Source: Lentzea waywayandensis
GTDB taxonomy: Bacteria > Actinomycetota > Actinomycetes > Mycobacteriales > Pseudonocardiaceae
Direction of reading: 5' to 3'
Assembly (NCBI RefSeq): GCF_900115955.1
Contig: NZ_FOYL01000014.1
Coordinates: 62,001 to 126,000 of the forward strand
Length of the DNA: 64,000 bases
Position numbers and translations under genes: made by a program. Under the pieces are notes generated by a model. It was not told the origin of the DNA. It made no database searches and saw only the letters and a list, made by a program, of their open reading frames with translations. The stretch's first letter is position 1, and every line of letters begins with the position of its first letter. Positions 7,836 through 15,713 of the stretch are shown here, in pieces.

Positions 7836-7851
7836 TCGAACACATGTTCGA
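7836..7851. promoter_or_regulatory. LexA (SOS) box, perfect match
   Basis: TCGAAC-ACAT-GTTCGA matches the actinobacterial LexA consensus TCGAAC-N4-GTTCGA at every position. It lies nine bases upstream of the radical SAM start and 20 bases before the divergent pnuC start, so LexA could control both directions. Confidence 0.85.
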
Positions 7852-7871
7852 ACAGCGGTCAAGGAGCGCAC

Positions 7872-8441
7872 GTGTCACCCGAAAAGGTTGTCGAGATCGC
7901 GGGCTTCATCACCGGAGCACTCTGCGTGTGGCTCGTGGCCAGGCAAAACCCCTGGAACTGGCCCATCGGCATCGCCAACAACATCGCGTTCTTAGTGCTG
8001 TTCTGGGGCAGCGGCCTGTATGCCGACTCCGGGCTCCAGGTCGTGTACGTCGTGCTCGCGGTCTACGGCTGGTGGGCGTGGGTGCGCGGCGGCGACCAGC
8101 ACACGACGCTGCACGTGAGCCGCACAACGACGCCGCAGTGGATCTGGCTCGCGGTCGCCGGCGTGCTCGGAACCGGCCTGCTGCACTGGGTCCTGACCAC
8201 CTTCACCGAGTCGAACGTGCCCTTCTGGGACGCCATCACGACGGTGTTGTCGCTGCTCGCGACTTGGGGACAGGCACGCAAGAAGATCGAGTGCTGGTGG
8301 CTGTGGATCGCCGCGGACGTGATCTACGTGCCGCTCTACGCGTACAAGGAGCTCTATCTGACGGCTGTGTTGTACGTGGGGTTCATGGTGCTGTGCGTGA
8401 TCGGGCTGCGTAACTGGATGAAGGACGAGGTGCGCGTGTGA
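7872..8441 (+). CDS. pnuC: PnuC family nicotinamide riboside transporter
   Basis: A 189-residue multi-pass membrane protein with about seven hydrophobic segments, rich in Trp as usual for PnuC: WNWPIGIANNIAFLVLFW, VVYVVLAVYGWWAWVRGG, WLWIAADVIYVPLYAYK. PnuC takes up nicotinamide riboside for NAD salvage. AAGGAG stands eight bases before the GTG start. The stop overlaps the nadR start by four bases, so uptake and phosphorylation/adenylylation are coupled in one operon. The perfect LexA box just upstream raises the possibility that this operon, as well as the divergent radical SAM gene, responds to DNA damage. Confidence 0.9.
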   Translation: MSPEKVVEIAGFITGALCVWLVARQNPWNWPIGIANNIAFLVLFWGSGLYADSGLQVVYVVLAVYGWWAWVRGGDQHTTLHVSRTTTPQWIWLAVAGVLGTGLLHWVLTTFTESNVPFWDAITTVLSLLATWGQARKKIECWWLWIAADVIYVPLYAYKELYLTAVLYVGFMVLCVIGLRNWMKDEVRV

Positions 8442-9499
8442 AGGAGTTCGAACACGCCCTCGTGCTCGGCAAGTTCTACCCGCCGCACAACGGGCATCGT
8501 CACCTCATCGAGACGGCGGCCTCGCGGAGCGTTCGCACGACCGTCACGGTGCTGGCGGCCTCGAACGAGACCATCCCGCTCGAACACCGTGTGCGCTGGC
8601 TGACGGAGACCCATCGGCAGACGCCGGGTGTGCGCATCATCGGCGACCTCGACGACCACCCGATGGACTTCGACTCCGACGAGATCTGGAGCCTGCACGT
8701 CGCACTGACGCGCGCGGTGCTGGCCAGGCGGGCGATCGCGGACGGCGACCCCTCGAAAGCCCCGGTCGACGTCGTGTTCTCCAGCGAGAAGTACGGCGAC
8801 GAGCTGGCCGAACGGCTCGGCGCGCGGCACGTGCTCGTCGACCTCGACCGCCTCGCACACCCGGTCTCCGGCACGGCGATGCGAACCGATCCCGTCGCGA
8901 ACTGGCACCACCTCGCGCCCGCGACCCAGCGCGGCCTGGGCTGGAAGGTAGTGGTGGTCGGCGCCGAGAGCACCGGCACGACGACACTGTCCACACAGCT
9001 CGCCGAGCACTTCAAGGCGCCGTGGATCGCCGAGTACGGCCGCGAGCACACCGAACACAAGCTCACCGCCGCACGATCGTTCGATCCGTCGGCCACCGTG
9101 GACAGTCTGGTGTGGACGCTGGGCGACTTCGAGGACGTTGCCCGCGAACAGGAACGCCGCATCCGGGCCGAGACCGCACCGCTGGTCGTGGCGGACAACG
9201 ACGCGTTCGCCGCGACCGTCTGGGGAGAGCGCTACCTCGGTTTCCGGCCGGAGCTCTTCCTCGGCACCGAACCGGACCTCTACCTGCTGACCGACCACGT
9301 CGGCGTTCCGTTCGAACAGGACGGCTGGCGTGACGGCGAACACCTCCGCGGGTGGATGACGGGCCTGTTCGAACGCGAGCTCACGCGGCGCGGCGTGCCG
9401 TGGCTGAAGCTCACCGAGGACAGGTTCGCGACGGCCATAACCGCCGTCGAACATCTCATGGGGCAGGATGTCGCGCGTGGGTCACGGTCACGGGCATAG
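8438..9499 (+). CDS. nadR: NadR-type NMN adenylyltransferase / ribosylnicotinamide kinase
   Basis: A 353-residue two-domain enzyme of NAD salvage. The N-terminal nucleotidyltransferase domain has GKFYPPHNGHRHLIE (HxGH adenylylation motif) near residues 11-25 and SEKYGDELAERLGA further on. The C-terminal kinase domain has a P-loop, GAESTGTTTLSTQLA, and LVVADNDAFAATVW. Together they phosphorylate nicotinamide riboside and convert NMN to NAD. The DNA-binding helix-turn-helix of the enterobacterial NadR repressor is absent, so this is purely enzymatic. The GTG start overlaps the pnuC stop (GTGA); the end overlaps the start of the YibE/F gene by 32 bases. Confidence 0.9.
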   Translation: MKEFEHALVLGKFYPPHNGHRHLIETAASRSVRTTVTVLAASNETIPLEHRVRWLTETHRQTPGVRIIGDLDDHPMDFDSDEIWSLHVALTRAVLARRAIADGDPSKAPVDVVFSSEKYGDELAERLGARHVLVDLDRLAHPVSGTAMRTDPVANWHHLAPATQRGLGWKVVVVGAESTGTTTLSTQLAEHFKAPWIAEYGREHTEHKLTAARSFDPSATVDSLVWTLGDFEDVAREQERRIRAETAPLVVADNDAFAATVWGERYLGFRPELFLGTEPDLYLLTDHVGVPFEQDGWRDGEHLRGWMTGLFERELTRRGVPWLKLTEDRFATAITAVEHLMGQDVARGSRSRA

Positions 9500-10880
9500 C
9501 CATGCGCTGAGCGAGGAACCGGCGTCGCAGCGCGTGCGCACGTTGCTGATGTGGCTGTTGGTGCCGTTGGCACTGGCCACGATCGTCGGCGCGGCACTGC
9601 TCTACCCGTTCGGGGTCGAGCAGAAGACCGGCGCGGAGATCGGTCTGCACCAGACGCCGGTCGAAGCGGTCGTCACCGGGGTGGCCGAGAACTGCGGTGA
9701 GAAGTGCGTCGCGGTGACCGTGAAGATGACCGACGGCGCCGCGAGCGGGCAGAGCATCACCATCCCGAGCGTGAAGGGCCCAGGAGCGCCGAGCTTCCAA
9801 CTCGGCGACGAGGTGGTGCTGTCCTACTCCGGCAGCCAGCCGCAGGCCGCCGAGTCGTACCAGATCGTCGACTTCCAGCGCGGCTGGTCGCTCGCCGTGC
9901 TGGCGCTGCTGTTCGCGGCCGCTGTGCTGCTGCTCGGGCGATGGCAGGGCCTCGCGGCGTTGGGCGCGTTGCTGCTGAGCTTCGTGGTGCTGGTGCTGTT
10001 CATCATGCCGTCGATCCTCGCGGGCCAGAACCCGCTGATGGTCGCGGTGGTCGGCGCCGGACTGATCATGTTCGTGGTGCTGTACCTGACGCACGGCATA
10101 TCGGCGCGCACGTCGACCGCGGTCCTCGGAACGCTGGTCAGCCTCGCGCTGATCGGGGTGCTGGGCGCGCTTTTCTCGGCACTCTCGAAGCTGACCGGCC
10201 TGGACGAGGACACGACGAACCTCGTCACGCTGCTCGGCACCAGCATCGACACGCGCGGGCTGCTGCTCGCCGGGACCCTGATCGGCGCGCTGGGCGTGCT
10301 CGACGACGTGACGGTCACCCAGACCAGCGCGGTGTGGGAGCTTCGGCGGGCCAACGACAAGCTGACGTGGCGCGAGCTGTTCGCGGCGGGCTCGCGGATC
10401 GGGCGCGACCACATGTCGTCCGTGGTGAACACGCTGGTGATGGCCTACGCGGGCGCGGCGCTGCCGTTGCTGCTGGCGATCTCGCTGGCCGGGCGGTCGA
10501 TGGGCGAGATCCTCACGTCACAGCAGATCGCGCAGGAGATCGTGCGGACCCTGGTCGGCAGCATCGGCCTGGTGGCGGCGATCCCGGTGACCACGGCGCT
10601 GGCCGCGCTGATCGCCGTGCGCCAAGAGGTCGCCCCGATCGCTGCCGCGGCCCCCGATCCCGAACCCGAGCCCCAACCGAAGTCACAGCCCGAACCGAAG
10701 ACCGTGAAGCGCGCCGCGAAGCCCGTGAAACCACGGCCCGCGCGGATCGAGGGCGACCTCTTCATCGGCTACGACCCCGACAAGGGGCCGTGGGAACGCC
10801 CTAGTGAGCCAAGAGCACGAAGAGCAGCGCCAGCGCGCCCGGCACCACCTGCACGAAGAAGATCTTCCGGCTCGCCGTGA
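9468..10880 (+). CDS. YibE/F family membrane protein
   Basis: A 470-residue membrane protein of the YibE/F family (function unknown). The N-terminus is His-rich (HGHGHSH) and precedes a first membrane helix. An extracytoplasmic domain of about 100 residues follows, then about seven hydrophobic helices including LAALGALLLSFVVLVLFIMP and LVMAYAGAALPLLLAISLAG. The conserved GALGVLDDVTVTQTSAVWEL lies between helices. The tail is Pro/Lys/Arg-rich and cytoplasmic. ATG 9468 is used; GTG 9477 is an equal alternative with better-spaced GGGGCAGG. The last 80 bases overlap the opposing DUF1304 gene, so the very basic C-terminus (RARRAAPARPAPPARRR) may be a frame-read extension. Confidence 0.82.
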   Translation: MSRVGHGHGHSHALSEEPASQRVRTLLMWLLVPLALATIVGAALLYPFGVEQKTGAEIGLHQTPVEAVVTGVAENCGEKCVAVTVKMTDGAASGQSITIPSVKGPGAPSFQLGDEVVLSYSGSQPQAAESYQIVDFQRGWSLAVLALLFAAAVLLLGRWQGLAALGALLLSFVVLVLFIMPSILAGQNPLMVAVVGAGLIMFVVLYLTHGISARTSTAVLGTLVSLALIGVLGALFSALSKLTGLDEDTTNLVTLLGTSIDTRGLLLAGTLIGALGVLDDVTVTQTSAVWELRRANDKLTWRELFAAGSRIGRDHMSSVVNTLVMAYAGAALPLLLAISLAGRSMGEILTSQQIAQEIVRTLVGSIGLVAAIPVTTALAALIAVRQEVAPIAAAAPDPEPEPQPKSQPEPKTVKRAAKPVKPRPARIEGDLFIGYDPDKGPWERPSEPRARRAAPARPAPPARRRSSGSP

Positions 10881-11154
10881 ACGTGCCGTAGATCCCGGCG
10901 ACGATCACGAACACCGTGAACAGCACGGACGCGCCGAAGTCCTGGCGGATCAGCGCGTAGATGAGGCCGGCCGCGAGGAAGCCGTTGTAGAGGCCCTGGT
11001 TCGCGGCGAGAGCCTTGGTCGACTGCGCGTACTCGGGAGTGAGGCCGAAGGCCTTCTGGCCGCGCGGCGTCGTCCAGAGGAACATCTCCAGCACCACGAT
11101 GTAGAGATGGATCACCGCCACGAGGGCGATCAGAACGTTCGCGACAACCTGCAC
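10801..11154 (-). CDS. DUF1304 family membrane protein
   Basis: A 117-residue integral membrane protein with four hydrophobic helices. It contains VIHLYIVVLEMFLWTTPRG and LAANQGLYNGFLAAGLIYAL, the recognisable conserved parts of DUF1304; no function is known. GTG 11154 is preceded by GAGGAGG at good spacing. It converges on the YibE/F gene and overlaps its 3-prime end by 80 bases, and is divergent from the spermidine-synthase-like gene 45 bases away. Confidence 0.85.
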   Translation of the reverse strand: MQVVANVLIALVAVIHLYIVVLEMFLWTTPRGQKAFGLTPEYAQSTKALAANQGLYNGFLAAGLIYALIRQDFGASVLFTVFVIVAGIYGTFTASRKIFFVQVVPGALALLFVLLAH

Positions 11155-11199
11155 TTGGGTCCTCCTCTGGACTGACACACCCGGTGAGACAATAGAGCA

Positions 11200-12036
11200 G
11201 TGGGAAGACAGCGGCCCGACACCGAGGCGATCACCGAGTCGATCGACTCCGGCGTTGCCGAACTGGTCCCCGATCTCGGTGGACGGCACTCCTGGACGTT
11301 GCGGGTCAACGGAACCCCACAGTCGCATGTGGACCTGGACGACCCGACCTATCTGGAGTTCGAGTACGTCCGCCGGCTGGGTCACATCGTCGATCTCACC
11401 GCGCCTTCGCGTGTGCTCCACCTCGGTGGTGGCGCTCTCACGCTAGCGCGCTACGTGGCCGACCTACTGCCTCGGGCGTCTCAGCAGGTGGCCGAGATCG
11501 ACGCGGGGCTGATCGCGTTCATCCGCCGCGAGCTCCCGCCGCCCCCACGAGTGAAGATCACCACAGGTGACGCCCGCGCCGTGCTGGTCAAAGCACGCCC
11601 CGGCTCGTTCGACCTGATCGTGAGCGACTGCTTCGCCGGAGCCCGCACGCCCGCGCACCTGACGTCGGTCGAGTTCGTGAAGCAGGCGTCCACGGCACTG
11701 GCCGACGACGGCATCTACACGGCGAACATCGGCGACGGCAACGGCCTTCAGTTCGCACGGGCCCAGTGCGCGACCGTGCGCTCGGTGTTCGAACACGTCT
11801 GCGTGCTCGCCGAACCGGGCGTGTTCCGCGGTCGGCGCTTCGGCAACTTCGTGATCATGGCCTCGCACAACGGCCTGCCGATGCAGCAGCTGACCCGCGC
11901 GACGGCCGGCGACCCGTTCCCTGGCCGAGTCGAGCACGGCACGGGGCTGACGAAGTTCATCGGCGGCGCGCCTGTCACCACCGACGCGACCGCGATCCTG
12001 TCCCCCGCGCCGCCCTCGGGCCTCTGGGGCACGTAA
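11200..12036 (+). CDS. Spermidine synthase-fold protein
   Basis: A 278-residue protein with the spermidine synthase Rossmann domain: RVLHLGGGALTLARYVAD (nucleotide/decarboxy-SAM motif), EIDAGLIAFIRREL, TGDARAVLVKARPGSFDLIV and SDCFAGARTPAHLTSVEFV. It lacks membrane helices, unlike MFS-fused relatives. Actinobacterial proteins of this type are widespread, and many do not have the full polyamine-binding set, so true aminopropyltransferase activity is uncertain. The gene starts with GTG without a strong ribosome site; an AT-rich GACAATAGAGC lies just upstream and could be a -10 of a near-leaderless message. A strong bidirectional terminator follows. Confidence 0.8.
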   Translation: MGRQRPDTEAITESIDSGVAELVPDLGGRHSWTLRVNGTPQSHVDLDDPTYLEFEYVRRLGHIVDLTAPSRVLHLGGGALTLARYVADLLPRASQQVAEIDAGLIAFIRRELPPPPRVKITTGDARAVLVKARPGSFDLIVSDCFAGARTPAHLTSVEFVKQASTALADDGIYTANIGDGNGLQFARAQCATVRSVFEHVCVLAEPGVFRGRRFGNFVIMASHNGLPMQQLTRATAGDPFPGRVEHGTGLTKFIGGAPVTTDATAILSPAPPSGLWGT

Positions 12037-12040
12037 GAGG

Positions 12041-12076
12041 CCGGACGCCGCCACGAAGTGTCGTGACGGCGTCCGG
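12041..12076. terminator. Bidirectional terminator hairpin
   Basis: CCGGACGCCG pairs with CGGCGTCCGG as the outer 10-bp stem, and CACGA with TCGTG as a 5-bp inner stem around AGTG, separated by one C/A mismatch. It lies between the converging spermidine-synthase-like gene and the 208-residue membrane protein gene. Confidence 0.85.
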
Positions 12077-12087
12077 GCCCTGGGACT

Positions 12088-12714
12088 TCAGTCCAGCGAG
12101 GTCACGAACTTCGAGACCGCGTCGGGATGGAGCTTCTGCGCCATCCGCCCGGCCGGCGCGAGCGACCCGAGCCGGTACAGCGGCCGTTCCGCCGCAGCCA
12201 GCCCGCGCGCCTCGGCCCGCAGCTGGGCGACGAGCAGCTCCGAGAACACCAGACCAGGCGTGTCACCGCGTGCGGCCAGCGCGTCGGCGAGGCGGCGGAG
12301 CTGGTAGACGCCCAGCTCGCGGCCACCGGTGCCCGCGTACATCGACAGGGCGATGTTGATCGCCTTCTTGTTGCCGCGCACGAACAGGCCGACGGTCCGC
12401 GCGCCGCGCAGGTCGGTGACCAGGAGGTCGAGGCCGTCGGCGACGGCCAGGTCGACCTTGCGGGTGCCGAACGCCCGGACGTAGACGGTCGTGCCCTCGA
12501 GCCACACCGTGCGGCGCGCCTCGGACATCGCCAGCAGGATCACCGGCACCGACACGATCAGTCCGGCGATGACGCCGGGCCAGCGGCCGCCGATCAGGCC
12601 CACGATCGCGCCGAAGGCGAGGGCGACCATGATGCCGCCGATCGCCACCATCCGCGCACGCTTGCGGACCGTCGCCTTGTCGAGCAGGTCGAGAACGAGC
12701 TTGTCGTCGCTCAC
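12088..12714 (-). CDS. Hypothetical membrane protein in the hisS operon
   Basis: A 208-residue protein not assigned to a named family. An N-terminal cytoplasmic stretch ([20 protein letters not shown]) is followed by two membrane helices, about residues 22-43 and 46-64, then a soluble domain with [22 protein letters not shown] and a helical C-terminal part. The soluble domain looks like a small PH-like membrane-linked fold, but this is only a guess. The GTG start overlaps the hisS stop by four bases, so it is translated from the hisS message; the operon ends in the hairpin at 12041-12076. Confidence 0.75.
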   Translation of the reverse strand: MSDDKLVLDLLDKATVRKRARMVAIGGIMVALAFGAIVGLIGGRWPGVIAGLIVSVPVILLAMSEARRTVWLEGTTVYVRAFGTRKVDLAVADGLDLLVTDLRGARTVGLFVRGNKKAINIALSMYAGTGGRELGVYQLRRLADALAARGDTPGLVFSELLVAQLRAEARGLAAAERPLYRLGSLAPAGRMAQKLHPDAVSKFVTSLD

Positions 12715-13958
12715 AGCGCCTTCCGCACCTCTTCGACCACGTCGGCCAGCGGCACCGTGACCTGCTCGCCGGTCGCGAGGGTCTTGACCCCGATGTTGCC
12801 GGCCTCCAGATCGCGCTCACCGAGCACGAGCGCCAGCTTCGCGCCCGACTTGTCGGCGGCCTTGAAGCCCGCCTTCATCGACCGGCCGCCGTAGACCAGA
12901 TCCGTCCGCACCCCGGCGGCACGCAGCTCGCCGGCGATCGCGACCAGACGGGCCCGCGCGGCCTCGCCCAGCGGCACGCCGATCACGTCGACGCGGCTGA
13001 ACTCCGGCAGCACGCCCTCGGCCTGGGCCGCGAGCAGCGCGCGGTCGACGCCGAGACCGAAGCCGACACCCGACAGCGACTGGCCGCCGAGCTGCTCCAT
13101 CAGGCCGTCGTAGCGGCCGCCGCCGCCGATGCCCGACTGGGCGCCGAGGCCGTCGTGGACGAACTCGAACGTCGTCTTCGTGTAGTAGTCGAGGCCGCGG
13201 ACCATGCGCGGATTCTCGACGAACTTCACGCCCAGCTCGGTCAAGTACCCCTTGACGAGCTCGTAGTGCTCACGGCACGCGTCGCACAGGTGATCCACCA
13301 TCAGCGGCGCCTCGGCGACCAGCGCGCGCACCTCGGGGCGCTTGTCGTCCAGCACGCGCAGCGGGTTCAGCTCGGCCCGCTTCTGGGTCGCCTCGTCCAG
13401 CGGCAGCTTCGCCAGGAACGCCTGGAGCAGCTCGCGGTAGGCCGGGCGGCAGTTCGCGTCGCCCAGCGACGTGAGCTCCAGCCGGTAGCCGGTGAGGCCG
13501 ATCGCGCGGAACCCGGCGTCACCGACGGCGATGACCTCGGCGTCCAACGCCGGGTCGTCGATGCCGATGGCCTCGATGCCGACCTGGTGGAACTGCCGGT
13601 ACCGGCCGGCCTGCGGGGCCTCGGCGCGGAAAAACTGGCCCGCGTAGTAGAGCTTCGCCGGCAACGAGCCGCGGTCGAGGCTGTGCTCGATCACGGCCCG
13701 CATCACGCCCGCGGTGCCCTCGGGGCGCAGCGTGATGGAGCGGTCACCGCGGTCGAGGAAGGTGTACATCTCCTTCGTCACGACGTCGGTCGACTCGCCG
13801 ACACCGCGCGAGAACAGCGCCGTGTCCTCGAAGACCGGCAGCTCGATGTAGCCGTAGCCCGCGAGCTCGGCGGCACGGGTCAGCGTCGACCGGACGTGCG
13901 CGAACGCGGCGGACGTCGGCGGGATGTAGTCGGGAACGCCTTTGGGTGCGGAAAACAC
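12711..13958 (-). CDS. hisS: Histidyl-tRNA synthetase
   Basis: A 415-residue class II aminoacyl-tRNA synthetase that charges tRNA-His. Motif 1 region GVPDYIPP and [17 protein letters not shown], histidine loop [18 protein letters not shown], motif 2 [20 protein letters not shown], histidine-A region [17 protein letters not shown] and motif 3 [14 protein letters not shown] are all present. A C-terminal anticodon-binding domain follows ([20 protein letters not shown]). GTG 13958 follows the stop of the MBL hydrolase gene by five bases. This hisS/MBL/PPIase/rel order is the conserved actinobacterial arrangement. Confidence 0.97.
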   Translation of the reverse strand: MFSAPKGVPDYIPPTSAAFAHVRSTLTRAAELAGYGYIELPVFEDTALFSRGVGESTDVVTKEMYTFLDRGDRSITLRPEGTAGVMRAVIEHSLDRGSLPAKLYYAGQFFRAEAPQAGRYRQFHQVGIEAIGIDDPALDAEVIAVGDAGFRAIGLTGYRLELTSLGDANCRPAYRELLQAFLAKLPLDEATQKRAELNPLRVLDDKRPEVRALVAEAPLMVDHLCDACREHYELVKGYLTELGVKFVENPRMVRGLDYYTKTTFEFVHDGLGAQSGIGGGGRYDGLMEQLGGQSLSGVGFGLGVDRALLAAQAEGVLPEFSRVDVIGVPLGEAARARLVAIAGELRAAGVRTDLVYGGRSMKAGFKAADKSGAKLALVLGERDLEAGNIGVKTLATGEQVTVPLADVVEEVRKAL

Positions 13959-13963
13959 GTTTC

Positions 13964-14677
13964 TCAGAGTCCTCGGTGCGGGGCGGCCTGCGCGTCGTTC
14001 GGCTGAACAGCGTCCTGCAGCTGAAGCAGGTAAGGGTTCGTCGCACGCTCGCGGCCTATGGTCGTCGTCGGGCCGTGGCCGGGCAGCACCACTGTGTCAT
14101 CGGGCAAGGTCATGACCTTGTTCTGCAGAGACGACAACATGCGTGAGTGGTCACCGCCAGGCAGGTCGGTGCGTCCGATGGAACCGGCGAAGAGCGTGTC
14201 ACCCGAGATCACCAGGCGACCCCCTTCCTGCACGCCGGAGCGGAACATCACCGACCCGCCGGTATGGCCCGGCGTGTGGTCGACGGTGATCTGCAGACCG
14301 GCGAGGTCGAGCACGGCGCCGTCGGTCAGCTCGCGCACCTCCGAGGGCTCGCGCATCTCCAGGTTGCCGCCGAAGAAGGCGGCCGACTCGCGGCTGATGC
14401 CCTTCAGCGGGTCGGCGAGCATCGCTACGTCATCCGGGTGGATGTACGCGGGGATGTCGTTCCCGTCGCAGACCGGGGTGACGGAGAAGGTGTGGTCGAA
14501 GTGCCCGTGCGTGAGCAGCACGGCGACAGGCGCGAGACGGTGCTGACGCAGGGCCTGTTCGATCGGCTCGACCGCGTCCTGACCGGGGTCGATGATCACG
14601 CAGGGCTCGCCCTCACCGGCCGCCAGGACGAAGCAGTTCGCCTGGAGCGCACCAGTGGGGAACCCGATCACGAGCAC
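13964..14677 (-). CDS. MBL-fold metallo-hydrolase (glyoxalase II-like)
   Basis: A 237-residue metallo-beta-lactamase-fold hydrolase with the HxHxDH zinc motif ([10 protein letters not shown]), [13 protein letters not shown] and [15 protein letters not shown], ending with the [15 protein letters not shown] histidine. This is the glyoxalase II/YcbL-type subgroup that hydrolyses thioester or similar esters. GTG 14677 has GGGAGG eight bases upstream; a second GTG two codons later is possible. It is the gene next to hisS in many actinobacteria including Mycobacterium (Rv2581c position), in the same operon here. The physiological substrate is unknown. Confidence 0.9.
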   Translation of the reverse strand: MLVIGFPTGALQANCFVLAAGEGEPCVIIDPGQDAVEPIEQALRQHRLAPVAVLLTHGHFDHTFSVTPVCDGNDIPAYIHPDDVAMLADPLKGISRESAAFFGGNLEMREPSEVRELTDGAVLDLAGLQITVDHTPGHTGGSVMFRSGVQEGGRLVISGDTLFAGSIGRTDLPGGDHSRMLSSLQNKVMTLPDDTVVLPGHGPTTTIGRERATNPYLLQLQDAVQPNDAQAAPHRGL

Positions 14678-14791
14678 GAAAATGACCTCCCTGTTCAACG
14701 ACAGCCTAACCACCACACAAAGCTCATATGCCCAGGCCCTAGACTGCCGAGCCGACCGCCCTATTCGCATGAGTCCCTGGGGAGGGAGCAC

Positions 14792-15649
14792 GTGCCCACC
14801 AACGAGCAGCGACGCGCGGCAGCCAAGCGCAAGCTTGAGCGTCAGATGGTCTACCGCCAGGAGCGGGCCAAGAAGCGTCGCATCATCGCCGTCGTCTCGA
14901 CGGTCGTCGTTGTTGCGCTCGTCGGAGGTGGCGTGTGGTTCCTCGCGACTAACGACGTCTTCGGAAATGGTGACGCCGCCGCGTCGGAGACTCCCACCCA
15001 GGAGTCGGTGGACAAGGCGGAGAACATTCCCACCGCGCTGCACCAGATCCCGAAGCGCCCGGCCGCGCTGCCGGAAAAAGTGAACTGTGAATACACGAAG
15101 GGCCAGGAGCCGGCGGCCAAGGAGAACACGCCGCCCGCGAACGGCGAGCAGCCCGCCACCGGCACGGTCGGCGTCACGCTCGGCACCTCGATCGGTGACC
15201 TCAAGTTCAACCTGGACCGCGCGCTCGCGCCGTGCACGGTGAACAACTTCGTGAACCTCGCGAAGCAGAAGTACTTCGACAGCACGACCTGCCACCGCCT
15301 CGTGGTGACCGGCATCCAGGTCCTCCAGTGCGGCGACCCCGGCGGCAACGGCATGGGCGGCCCCGGCTACTCGTTCAAGGACGAGGTCTACCCGGAACTC
15401 ACCTACGGCCGCGGCGTGCTCGCCATGGCGAACTCGGGCCCGGACACCAACGGCTCGCAGTTCTTCATCGTCTACGGCGACGGCGCGAACCTGCAGCCGA
15501 AGTACACGATCTTCGGCACGGTCGACGAGGAGTCGCTGAAGAAGATCGACGAGGTCGCGAAGACCGGCACGATCTCGCAGCAGCCCGGCCAGGGCGACGG
15601 CAAGCCGAAGACCCCGGTCGACATCAAGTCGGCGCTGGTCGCGAACTAG
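14792..15649 (+). CDS. Membrane-anchored cyclophilin-type peptidyl-prolyl isomerase
   Basis: A 285-residue protein: a basic cytoplasmic N-terminus (about 36 residues), one membrane helix (IIAVVSTVVVVALVGGGVWFL), a Pro/Glu-rich linker, then an extracytoplasmic cyclophilin domain. The domain has FDSTTCHRLVVTGIQVLQCG, GYSFKDEVYPELTYGRGVLA and MANSGPDTNGSQFFIVYGDG, including the Phe/Gln catalytic surface of the family. It should catalyse proline isomerisation of exported proteins. GTG 14792 has GGAGGGA at correct spacing. Actinobacterial rel loci regularly carry this ppiB-like gene at the same place, convergent to rel. Confidence 0.92.
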   Translation: MPTNEQRRAAAKRKLERQMVYRQERAKKRRIIAVVSTVVVVALVGGGVWFLATNDVFGNGDAAASETPTQESVDKAENIPTALHQIPKRPAALPEKVNCEYTKGQEPAAKENTPPANGEQPATGTVGVTLGTSIGDLKFNLDRALAPCTVNNFVNLAKQKYFDSTTCHRLVVTGIQVLQCGDPGGNGMGGPGYSFKDEVYPELTYGRGVLAMANSGPDTNGSQFFIVYGDGANLQPKYTIFGTVDEESLKKIDEVAKTGTISQQPGQGDGKPKTPVDIKSALVAN

Positions 15650-15661
15650 ATCTCACGCAGA

Positions 15662-15695
15662 AAACGGGCCCGGAGCTTTCGCTCCGGGCCCGTTT
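15662..15695. terminator. Strong bidirectional terminator
   Basis: A perfect 15-bp inverted repeat (AAACGGGCCCGGAGC / GCTCCGGGCCCGTTT) around the loop TTTC. It stands between the converging PPIase and rel genes and gives A/T-flanked stems in both directions, as expected of a two-way intrinsic terminator. Confidence 0.93.
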
Positions 15696-15713
15696 CGCAT
15701 CCTGCCCCAGTTT

